From Maridesulfovibrio zosterae DSM 11974 (GTDB lineage: Bacteria; Desulfobacterota; Desulfovibrionia; Desulfovibrionales; Desulfovibrionaceae): DNA of 64,000 nt. The notes under the pieces are model-generated. The model was not told the origin of the DNA and searched no databases. It worked only from the letters and a program-made list of their open reading frames with translations. The translations under genes and the position numbers were made by a program. The stretch covers positions 372,001 to 436,000 of the forward strand of contig NZ_AUDC01000011.1 in the NCBI RefSeq assembly GCF_000425265.1, given 5' to 3'. Of this stretch, positions 1-7,122 are shown piece after piece (within the stretch, counting starts at the first letter, position 1; each line of letters begins with the position of its first letter).

Positions 1-1
1 G

Positions 2-778
2 CTGCTCCTCCAGATTCTATTCTGGTATCTGGCAATCCTCGCCCCTCTGCCGGGGCCGCGAAAGTCATTAGATCTTGGGGGAATTATCTATCTGTGTAAT
101 CGAGGACTCCAAATCCCGTCTCCAGAATTTCTGCCAGGTTTTGGTATCACCTTTGCCGTATTCCTACTGGCAACTGCTATATCTATAGCGCTCATTGTGT
201 GGAACCGCCGCCGTCAGCGTAATACAGGCAAGCACATTCCTGCCTACCTGATCTCACTCTGTATAATTATCGTACTGCCGATGATCAGCTATTATACGAC
301 TGGCAGTCCTGTTCATTGGGATATCCCCAAGCTCAAAGGATTCAACTTTTCAGGCGGTATAACAGTTCTACCTGAACTTATCGCCCTAACCCTCGCCCTA
401 TCACTCTACAGCGCTACCTTCATCGGCGAATACATTCGTTCGGGCATCATGGCTGTCAACAAAGGACAGACTGAAGCTGCCTATGCTCTGGGCTACCGTC
501 CAGGGCTAGCCTATAGACTGATTATTATCCCGCAGGCGATGCGTGTAGCTATTCCACCACTCATCAGTCAGTACCTGACTCTGATAAAGAACTCCTCTCT
601 TGCTGTTGTCATCGGTTACCCTGACCTGATTCACGTTTTCGCAGGAACAGCCCTGAACCAGTCCGGGCAGTCTGTAGAAATCATATCTATCACAATGATC
701 ATTTACCTGTCCCTGAGTCTCGTAATCTCGCTTTTCATGAACTGGTACAATAAAAAATTCGCCATGAGGGGATATTAA
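2..778 (+). CDS. aapQ: Amino-acid ABC transporter permease, AapQ-like (5' end outside window)
   Basis: Inner-membrane permease of a polar amino-acid ABC importer. The reading frame is open from base 2, so the N-terminus lies outside the window. Hydrophobic segments alternate with loops, and the ABC-permease EAA loop (TEAAYALGYRPGLAYRLIIIPQ) is at about bases 470-540. The stop overlaps the next start by one base (TAATG), indicating translational coupling with the AapM-like gene. With the downstream permease and ATPase it forms an AapQMP-type set; the binding protein AapJ is expected upstream. The Aap assignment rests on the paired-permease layout and the unusually large second permease. Confidence 0.85.
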   Translation: MLLQILFWYLAILAPLPGPRKSLDLGGIIYLCNRGLQIPSPEFLPGFGITFAVFLLATAISIALIVWNRRRQRNTGKHIPAYLISLCIIIVLPMISYYTTGSPVHWDIPKLKGFNFSGGITVLPELIALTLALSLYSATFIGEYIRSGIMAVNKGQTEAAYALGYRPGLAYRLIIIPQAMRVAIPPLISQYLTLIKNSSLAVVIGYPDLIHVFAGTALNQSGQSVEIISITMIIYLSLSLVISLFMNWYNKKFAMRGY

Positions 779-2211
779 TGCCAAAAACATGGACCCCGAC
801 ACCACCACTACCGTCTCCTATTCAAAGTACAGGTCCCATCGGCTGGATGCGAAAAAATCTTTTCTCATCCCCCGCTAACAGCATACTGACGCTTTTTTCA
901 GTCTACCTGCTCTATATTCTCATCACTCCACTGATTCAATGGGCAGTTGTTGATGCTACATGGCTGGGTAATTCCCGTGCTTGCTGTGATGAGGCTGCAG
1001 CCCTTGGTAAGAACGGAGCATGCTGGACTTTCGTTAAAGTCCGCCTGAACATGTTCCTTTACGGTTTTTATCCTAAAGCGGAGCAATGGCGCATTAACTT
1101 CATCATGCTGATATTGCTTTTTCACGCACTCCCTATCCTGCTGCCGGACATTATCAACCGCAAGAAACGTATCGGTTTCACCATCATGGCCTTGGTTGCG
1201 GCTTTGCTGCTTTTCGGTCCTGTTCCAATGATAATCGTATTTCTGTTTGCCGTACTACCGATGTTTTTCGGTAGACTCTCAACAAACGGATCGGTTCCGT
1301 TAATTACCCTGCAAGGCTTTGCAGGAGTTGCGTTCCGTCTGCTGGCGGGAATTGTAATCGGCTGCATTGCAGGATCAATCAGCAAAGAACTTGGAGCTGC
1401 CGAAACCGCTACATACATTGGTCTGGTTTCAGGAGTACTCATCTGGGTACTGCTTCAGGTTCGCAATCTGGGCGCCGGAGCATGGCAGTGGGTAATGCTT
1501 TTCACCTGTTTCCCTTTACTCGCTTTCATTTTGCTGAGTGGGAATGCATTCGGACTGGCTCACGTGGAAACCCATTACTGGGGCGGCCTGTTCCTAACTC
1601 TGGTTGTTGCCGTAACCGGAATGGGCACAGCACTGCCCATAGGAATTTTACTCGCTCTTGGAAGACGCTCGACCCTGCCGGTCATCCGCACAGTCTGTAT
1701 CTGTTTTATCGAATTCGCACGCGGCATACCGCTTGTTTCAGTTCTGTTCATGGTCAGCGTAATGTTACCGCTTATGCTGCCGCATGATGTCAATTTTGAT
1801 AAGCTTCTGCGCGCCCTGATAGGTATAGCCTTTTTCTATGCCGCTTACATGGCGGAAGTTGTCCGTGGTGGCCTGCAGGCAATCCCGTCCCAGCAATACG
1901 AAGCCGCGCAGGCTCTTGGCTGGACATACTGGCGCATGATGTTCAAGATTATCCTGCCACAAACGCTGCGCCTGATTATCCCGGGACTGGCGAACAACTT
2001 CCTGTCATTGCTCAAAGACACCACACTGGTAGCAGTCATCGGACTGTTCGACCTGTTAGGAATCTCCAAAGCCGCCATGGCAGATGCCGACTGGCTAGGC
2101 TTTACCAAAGAGTCCTATCTTTTTTCAGCAATGGTCTTCTGGATACTCTGCTTTTGCATGTCGAGATACTTTCTCTATCTGGAAAGAAAATACCACACCA
2201 GCTATCACTAA
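778..2211 (+). CDS. aapM: Amino-acid ABC transporter permease, AapM-like
   Basis: Second inner-membrane permease of the Aap-type general amino-acid importer. At 477 aa it is much longer than a HisM/GlnP permease. The extra N-terminal half carries several predicted membrane segments, as in AapM. The C-terminal half holds the classical permease core with an EAA loop ([20 protein letters not shown]) near residue 374, followed by the conserved [17 protein letters not shown] stretch typical of this family. Its start overlaps the upstream stop by one base, and the ATPase gene follows 20 bases downstream. The substrate, probably several L-amino acids, is inferred from the family only. Confidence 0.88.
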   Translation: MPKTWTPTPPLPSPIQSTGPIGWMRKNLFSSPANSILTLFSVYLLYILITPLIQWAVVDATWLGNSRACCDEAAALGKNGACWTFVKVRLNMFLYGFYPKAEQWRINFIMLILLFHALPILLPDIINRKKRIGFTIMALVAALLLFGPVPMIIVFLFAVLPMFFGRLSTNGSVPLITLQGFAGVAFRLLAGIVIGCIAGSISKELGAAETATYIGLVSGVLIWVLLQVRNLGAGAWQWVMLFTCFPLLAFILLSGNAFGLAHVETHYWGGLFLTLVVAVTGMGTALPIGILLALGRRSTLPVIRTVCICFIEFARGIPLVSVLFMVSVMLPLMLPHDVNFDKLLRALIGIAFFYAAYMAEVVRGGLQAIPSQQYEAAQALGWTYWRMMFKIILPQTLRLIIPGLANNFLSLLKDTTLVAVIGLFDLLGISKAAMADADWLGFTKESYLFSAMVFWILCFCMSRYFLYLERKYHTSYH

Positions 2212-2231
2212 ATTCAACGATTGGATTAACT

Positions 2232-3002
2232 ATGAGCACACAAGAAAAAAATATTGTCACCGACGAAGCCCCGATTATTCAACTCTCCAATATCAACAAA
2301 TGGTACGGAGACTTCCACGTACTTAAAGACGTAAACCTATCCGTTGCAAAAGGCGAAAAAGTTGTTATCTGTGGTCCGTCCGGTTCCGGTAAATCTACAC
2401 TGATACGCTGCATCAATAGACTGGAAACCCACCAGCAAGGACAGATCATTGTTAACGGCGTAGAACTGAACAACGATGTTAAACGCATCGATCAGGTTCG
2501 CCGCGATGTCGGCATGCTCTTCCAGAACTTTAACCTCTTCCCGCATATGACCGTGCTGGAGAACCTGACTGTTTCACCTATCTGGCTACTCAAAAAGCCG
2601 TTCAAGGAAGCTGAAGAACAAGCATACGAATATCTCAAACGCGTTAAGATTGAACATCTTGCCCAAAAGTACCCCGGACAGTGTTCCGGTGGACAGCAGC
2701 AGCGTGTTGCAATTGCCCGCTGCCTGTGCATGAACCCGAAGGCAATGCTTTTTGATGAGCCTACCTCTGCTCTCGACCCTGAAATGATTAAGGAAGTTCT
2801 GGACGTTATGGTCGACCTGGCCAGCTCAGGCATGACCATGATCTGTGTAACCCACGAAATGGGCTTCGCCCGCACAGTGGCAGACCGCGTAATATTCATG
2901 GATGCCGGAGAAATAGTTGAACAGAACACGCCTGAGGAATTTTTCGAAAATCCACAGTTTGATCGCACAGCGACTTTCCTCAGCCAGATTATTTCGCATT
3001 AG
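2232..3002 (+). CDS. aapP: Amino-acid ABC transporter ATP-binding protein, AapP-like
   Basis: Cytoplasmic ATPase that drives the Aap-type importer, 256 aa. Walker [10 protein letters not shown] starts at residue 48, followed by a Q-loop ([11 protein letters not shown]), the signature [14 protein letters not shown], Walker [15 protein letters not shown] and a switch histidine in CVTHEMGFA. This is the standard polar-amino-acid ATPase pattern. I chose the ATG at 2232 (MSTQEKN). An in-frame ATG at 2154 would overlap the AapM gene by 58 bases and add a non-homologous leader. It is the last gene of the operon; no clear terminator follows. Confidence 0.9.
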   Translation: MSTQEKNIVTDEAPIIQLSNINKWYGDFHVLKDVNLSVAKGEKVVICGPSGSGKSTLIRCINRLETHQQGQIIVNGVELNNDVKRIDQVRRDVGMLFQNFNLFPHMTVLENLTVSPIWLLKKPFKEAEEQAYEYLKRVKIEHLAQKYPGQCSGGQQQRVAIARCLCMNPKAMLFDEPTSALDPEMIKEVLDVMVDLASSGMTMICVTHEMGFARTVADRVIFMDAGEIVEQNTPEEFFENPQFDRTATFLSQIISH

Positions 3003-3201
3003 TTGATTGGTTTGGTAATGGGTTACTTTATATAGAAGTGGCATGCACCATGAACTGCTCTATAGATGACAAATGATAGATCTGTTGTTAGAAATAGTCC
3101 TAACATCCTGATTTATTGATAGTAATTTCATTTTAATCACTTAAAAGAAGAACTGAGGCGGTGAAGCTTTCTATAGGCAGCTAAATCGAAACGAAAATAT
3201 T

Positions 3202-3630
3202 TTGACCGATATCATTTCACCACCAAAACTATTTCTAGCTCAACTGAGCATCCCTGTTCATAGGATAATGATTCGTTCAGCTGTTCAATGCGCCGCGCAG
3301 GAGGGGCGACTTCTTTGCTTTGACGAAACTAGCAATTATCATTTGCAACTGGCAGTTGAAGAGGCTACCTCAAATGCTGTGACTCACTTTTCAGGAATAC
3401 TAGGTGAGGAAGAACGTATTCATCTGGAGTTTTTTGTTGAAGAATTTGAAAAAATAGGATTTTCTTTTGCCGGGGTTATGCCACATATCCATAACGGCAG
3501 TGACAGGATAACTTTGCAATGGCTGGATGTAAGACTCGATATGGCCGCTATTCGAACTTATGGGGATAAAACAAAAGAAGTTTTCGACTATATAAAAACA
3601 GAACTTGAACGGGTTAAATCTCTACAATAA
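3202..3630 (+). CDS. Short RsbW/HATPase-like protein, possibly an internally deleted fusion
   Basis: 142 aa from a TTG start without a good ribosome-binding site. Residues 45-65 contain LQLAVEEATSNAVTHF, the N-box of serine-kinase-like HATPase_c_2 domains (anti-sigma kinase type). The later ATP-binding glycine boxes are missing. The C-terminal half (FSFAGVMPH, ITLQWLD, AIRTYGDKTKEVFDYI) resembles the extreme C-terminus of large Desulfovibrio-type proteins that join an HATPase domain to acetyltransferase-like domains. I infer an in-frame deletion that joined the two ends of such a gene. It may alternatively be a genuine short protein. ATP binding seems unlikely. Confidence 0.45.
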   Translation: MTDIISPPKLFLAQLSIPVHRIMIRSAVQCAAQEGRLLCFDETSNYHLQLAVEEATSNAVTHFSGILGEEERIHLEFFVEEFEKIGFSFAGVMPHIHNGSDRITLQWLDVRLDMAAIRTYGDKTKEVFDYIKTELERVKSLQ

Positions 3631-3655
3631 TTTTGAAAAAAGCAATAATTATCAC

Positions 3656-3873
3656 ATGAAAAAGAATACTCACTATTTGTTTAATGTTGCTTTTGGCTGT
3701 TCCTGCGATAGCTTCAGATTTTAATTGTTAATTCCCGCCTTACGGTCAAACAGTTGATCTGCTTAACCAAGAAGGTACATTTCTTAAACATAAAGAAAAA
3801 TGGTGTATCTTATTACAAAGACACTGGTGGCTGTGAGCTTAAAATAGAAAAGCACTTTAAGGTAAGCTTTTAA
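3656..3873 (+). pseudogene. Decayed gene for a small exported protein
   Basis: Removing one A from the run after the ATG at 3656 gives a clean signal peptide (M-K-R-I-L-T then ICLMLLLAVPAIASDFNC). An in-frame TAA follows directly. Downstream the frame continues (PPYGQTVDLLNQEGTFLKHK) and then shifts to NGVSYYKDTGGCELKIEKHFK before a stop at 3873. Two frameshifts and one stop in about 220 bases, with protein-like sequence in every segment, indicate a dead gene for a small periplasmic or lipid-anchored protein. I do not recognise the family. Confidence 0.55.
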
Positions 3874-4191
3874 TCAATCCTTGCCATTACACTTTTCTAC
3901 AGCAAGTAAAGGCCAGTCATCTAACAGGACTAGCACTCGTTATTTAAAGCTAATCAATCAGAATATGTTACAACGCCGACAACAAACCAACCACACGCAT
4001 CTCCTCACGCTCCTGAGCATAAGAATAAAATCCGCTGTAACCTTCCCTAATAACGCTCTTACGCTACTCAGGACCGCAGATTGAGAGAGCAGATACGTTG
4101 CGTAAAATATCTTAAATTTCATTAATATCGGAGCAAGAATAGGGAATTATGATTGTGTTTTCAACCAATTTTGCTTCGTCAGTTGCCAAGA
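3874..4191. other. Gene-free AT-rich stretch
   Basis: Nothing beyond scattered short open frames without ribosome-binding sites. It separates the decayed exported-protein gene from the convergent YaaA-family gene. Confidence 0.5.
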
Positions 4192-4854
4192 CTAAATTTC
4201 CTTTAAGAAAAATTCACCAGTCCACTTATAGCCTTCTTCCTTAAAATCTTTAAAATGCTTAGGATCAGTGATATTATTTTCAATAAGCCACCTGACAAAT
4301 TGACCTTTAATATGTTTACCTTGGTGACCTGCTGGCATTTTTTTGCCTTCTTTTTTCAGGACAAATTCAACCTCAATTCCATTGTCATATTTCACCGCTT
4401 TCTTATGTGCTTGCGGTAATAAATCAATAACAAATTTATCTCTTAATTTCTCTGAATTGGAATTCTTCCATAACTTGGCAGCCTTTAATTTATCAATTTT
4501 CAAACGATAATTAGGAATCAAATCATTAGGGCTGACAAGACCAAATAACCCTGAGACGATTAACACTTTTTTATCAAAGTCAGATTTATTTTTCAAAGTT
4601 TGATAATCAATAGCGTCATAAACAACACCTGTATATCGTTCAATTGCTGGCATTGTTTTTGAGATTAAGACTTCCTTATTTACAATAATTGCTTTTTCGA
4701 GTGCTTTTCCCTTGAGGCCATATAGCTTTTTAGGATCAGCTTCTTTAATCGCTTCAATTAAGTCAGCAGTAATACCTGCTACAGACTTTAAAGAGTTATT
4801 ATTTCCTCCATCAGCTTTGCCTTCAGATGGTGGGATTAAGATAATAGTTTTCAT
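4192..4854 (-). CDS. yaaA: YaaA family (DUF328/UPF0246) peroxide-stress protein
   Basis: 220 aa, close to the usual 220-260 aa of the family. The N-terminus has the family hallmark IILIPPSEGKA followed by an acidic/polar loop. The interior carries RYTGVVYDAIDYQTL and LIVSGLFGLVSPNDLIPNYRLKI, and a late basic stretch fits the DNA-binding character reported for E. coli YaaA, which limits iron-driven oxidative damage. The gene stands alone and is more AT-rich than the ABC genes upstream. It reads toward the decayed gene at 3.7 kb. Family assignment is firm; its role in this anaerobe is inferred. Confidence 0.85.
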   Translation of the reverse strand: MKTIILIPPSEGKADGGNNNSLKSVAGITADLIEAIKEADPKKLYGLKGKALEKAIIVNKEVLISKTMPAIERYTGVVYDAIDYQTLKNKSDFDKKVLIVSGLFGLVSPNDLIPNYRLKIDKLKAAKLWKNSNSEKLRDKFVIDLLPQAHKKAVKYDNGIEVEFVLKKEGKKMPAGHQGKHIKGQFVRWLIENNITDPKHFKDFKEEGYKWTGEFFLKEI

Positions 4855-5109
4855 AAATAATTTTAAGAGTTTAATTTATTAAAATGATGACATTTAATTA
4901 TAAGAATATAAACTAATCAGTCAAATAGAATTTATTTACACAAGACATTTAACTGTCAGAAACGGTGTCGTAATTTACATTTTATCTTCTAGTGTAAAAT
5001 ATCCGGTAAACCTCCTCCATCGGAAATTCCGGAAAAGTCCCAAAATGTGTTTCAGTTAATAAATTAATTCAATTAGTTAAATAGATAATTAGTCAGAATT
5101 AGGCATATC

Positions 5110-5149
5110 ATTCAAGAGGCCAAGAGTTCAATTCTCTTCAGTTCCGCCA
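5110..5149 (+). repeat. att-like copy of a tRNA-Ala 3' end, inverted relative to the tRNA at 62.4 kb
   Basis: Forty bases match the anticodon-arm to CCA end of the tRNA-Ala(GGC) gene at 62438-62513, with two differences in the acceptor strand (GTTCCGCCA instead of GCTCCACCA). The 5' part of the tRNA is absent, so this is not a functional gene. Other copies at 34.9 and 39.1 kb lie in the opposite orientation. It probably marks the scar of an integrative element. Confidence 0.7.
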
Positions 5150-5164
5150 TTAAAATTTCCAAGA

Positions 5165-5205
5165 AAAGGACCGTTTAGTCGTAAATACTGAATGGTCCTT
5201 TTTTC
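5165..5205 (+). terminator. Rho-independent terminator
   Basis: An AAGGACC...GGTCCTTTTTT hairpin with a T-run directly follows the att-like tRNA remnant. It is in the position a tRNA terminator would occupy. Confidence 0.6.
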
Positions 5206-5458
5206 GTTTGGTGAACCGATAGGTCAACCGTTTGTCAAAATTTACTGTGTTTTTGCGTTGTAGCTCATGTCAATGAAAGGAGCTGGTGAGGGCGCCGCAG
5301 CCGGCTACAGGATTGCTCTACTTGACAAATAAAAGGCGCAAGTTATAGGTGTTATCGTGTAGCAACTCAATTCATCCTAATGGGCAGTTGCACGCACGTA
5401 ATCCTCCGTCTGCACGTAGCACGGATACGTAGAGCCCCCATGCTAGCTTCCAGAAACC

Positions 5459-6157
5459 GTGAAAGAGATCCAAAGACCCAATCGCATGAAACATCCTTCC
5501 TCCAGAAATGCTCCTGTCGCTACGAAACCAGCGGATTCGATTCATGGTGAACGCAACACTGTTGAATACGACGTCTCCAGCGTGGCGAACACCTCCATAG
5601 ACATAATCGGAAATGACAATGTTGTTCAGATACATCCCAGCGCCCGTCTGGGCGATGTTCGTATCATTCTTCGCGGCGATAGGCACCGGCTGTTCATAGG
5701 AAGTGATGTATGCATGGAGGCAGGGCTTCTTCGGCTTGTCCATGGCGGGTGCCTCATGGCTTTGGGCGCCAGGACCACCATCGTCGAGGCAGAGATGATA
5801 TGCTTCGAGGTGGGGACCAAAATTATAATCGGTGAGGACTGCCTTATCAGCTCTGGAATGCATGCATGGACCGGGGATGCACACTCCGTTGTGGATGTAG
5901 AGACAGGAAAGCGACTCAACTACGGGCGTGACATTAAGATTGCAAACAATGTCTGGATCGGGTTTCAGGCATTGCTGCTCAAGGGCGCAGTTATGGGTCG
6001 TGGTTCAATTTTGGGAGCGCGCGCCGTGCTCTGCGGTGAGGTGCCACCTTTTTCACTTGCCGCTGGCAACCCTGCCCGGACTATCAAGTCCAACGTCACT
6101 TGGAAGACGGATGTGTTCTACGAACCGGGCATCAACTCCATGGTCCATACCGACTGA
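5459..6157 (+). CDS. Left-handed beta-helix (hexapeptide) acyltransferase
   Basis: 232 aa from GTG at 5459; ATG at 5486 is an alternative, and neither has a strong Shine-Dalgarno sequence. From about residue 60 the protein carries hexapeptide repeats typical of the LbetaH fold. A long loop containing WTGDAHSV supplies the likely catalytic His, and the ending IGFQALLLKGAVMGRGSILGA...FSLAAGNPARTIK is typical of WcaF/CysE/NodL-like O-acyltransferases acting on sugars. Acetyl-CoA is the likely donor. The gene is noticeably richer in G+C than its neighbours and stands alone, suggesting transfer. A role in surface polysaccharide decoration is plausible but unproven. Confidence 0.78.
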   Translation: MKEIQRPNRMKHPSSRNAPVATKPADSIHGERNTVEYDVSSVANTSIDIIGNDNVVQIHPSARLGDVRIILRGDRHRLFIGSDVCMEAGLLRLVHGGCLMALGARTTIVEAEMICFEVGTKIIIGEDCLISSGMHAWTGDAHSVVDVETGKRLNYGRDIKIANNVWIGFQALLLKGAVMGRGSILGARAVLCGEVPPFSLAAGNPARTIKSNVTWKTDVFYEPGINSMVHTD

Positions 6158-6471
6158 ATCTCACCCATGAGGGGTGGCTAAGCCACGAAAAGGCTCGCCA
6201 GTATCAATCGAAAGTATAGTCAAGCTCAGCACAATTAAATGGCTTAGCCAGCTCTACCTTCGGAGGGGCTGTTTTTTATTTTAATGACTCTCAAAATCAC
6301 CACCCCGTTGAACCGCAAATATTCCTCTTCTAAATTTTATTTCACCATTACTCATCCATAATGCATTCCTGTTTAATGAAAAAAATACCCACCTTGTTTA
6401 ATTTATGCTATTCTAAAAACACGAACTGACTCGCTAAACCCCATAACACACTGTCATTGCAGGAGGAAATT

Positions 6472-6681
6472 ATGGCTAATCCTAAAGATATGTATCAATG
6501 CCAAGTAAGCAACTGCGGTTACATTTACGATCCAGACAAAGGAGAGCCGAAAACCGGCACCGCTCCCGGAACAGCTTTCACTGAGATTCCTGACGATTGG
6601 AAGTGTCCGCATTGCGGGGCTACTAAAAAATCGTTCCGGCCATTGGCTGGTCCGGGCTCAACTCTTGCTGAAGGCGCTTAG
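6472..6681 (+). CDS. Rubredoxin, type 2 (CX4C)
   Basis: 69-aa small cytoplasmic Fe(SCys)4 electron carrier. The start is the ATG at 6472, preceded by a strong GGAGGAAAT ribosome-binding site. Ligands are Cys10 and Cys15 ([17 protein letters not shown]) and Cys44 and Cys47 (WKCPHCGA). The usual rubredoxin spacing in the first loop is CX2C. Here it is CX4C, as in the second rubredoxin described from Desulfovibrio desulfuricans. Such proteins pass electrons to oxygen- or peroxide-reducing partners. It is monocistronic, with two hairpins downstream. Confidence 0.9.
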   Translation: MANPKDMYQCQVSNCGYIYDPDKGEPKTGTAPGTAFTEIPDDWKCPHCGATKKSFRPLAGPGSTLAEGA

Positions 6682-6721
6682 ACCATACACGCAAGAGCCT
6701 AATCTACATTGAGTCTAAAAA

Positions 6722-6790
6722 GAGGTTATATCTTTCGATATAACCTCAGATTGCTGACTAACCCCGCATTTTCCGTAAAAGCGGGGTTTC
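6722..6790 (+). terminator. Tandem hairpins after the rubredoxin gene
   Basis: First hairpin 6722-6747 has an 11-bp stem (GAGGTTATATC/GATATAACCTC). The second, 6761-6787, has an ACCCCGC/GCGGGGT stem extended by TTTT/AAAA and is followed by TTTCTT. The second is the likelier intrinsic terminator. Confidence 0.75.
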
Positions 6791-6994
6791 TTATGCCCAT
6801 TTTCTGTTCGATTTAGTTCGAAAAACTTAAATTTGCGCAACCAAATCTAAAATGAGAAATAGAATGGTGTCGTCCACTGTTTTTGAAGATAACTAATTGA
6901 ATAATATTTGAAAATAAGTGTGTTGCGCTTAAACTCTGGATCATAAATTTGACGTTTGGGGTTGGTCATCTGCTTCTCTTGTGAAAATCAGGAT

Positions 6995-7041
6995 GGTGAC
7001 TTAACCTTGTATCTACAATTACGTAGCAAGGTCACCTTTTT
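6995..7041 (+). terminator. Terminator-like hairpin just before the phosphoramidate operon
   Basis: GGTGAC...CCTTG pairs with CAAG-GTCACC and is followed immediately by five Ts, about 80 bases before the first operon start. It can act as a boundary terminator or as an attenuator in the operon leader. No promoter could be placed confidently between it and the gene. Confidence 0.5.
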
Positions 7042-7122
7042 ATGGCATATTGTTTGCTAGGTTTGATGTTGTGGACTAGAATATTGACTTTTCCCTCAGA
7101 TGCAACCATGGAGCCGAAGATG

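Noticed and set aside
3881-4084. 67-codon open frame between the decayed gene and yaaA
   Set aside because: Low-complexity composition, no ribosome-binding site, no recognisable motif.
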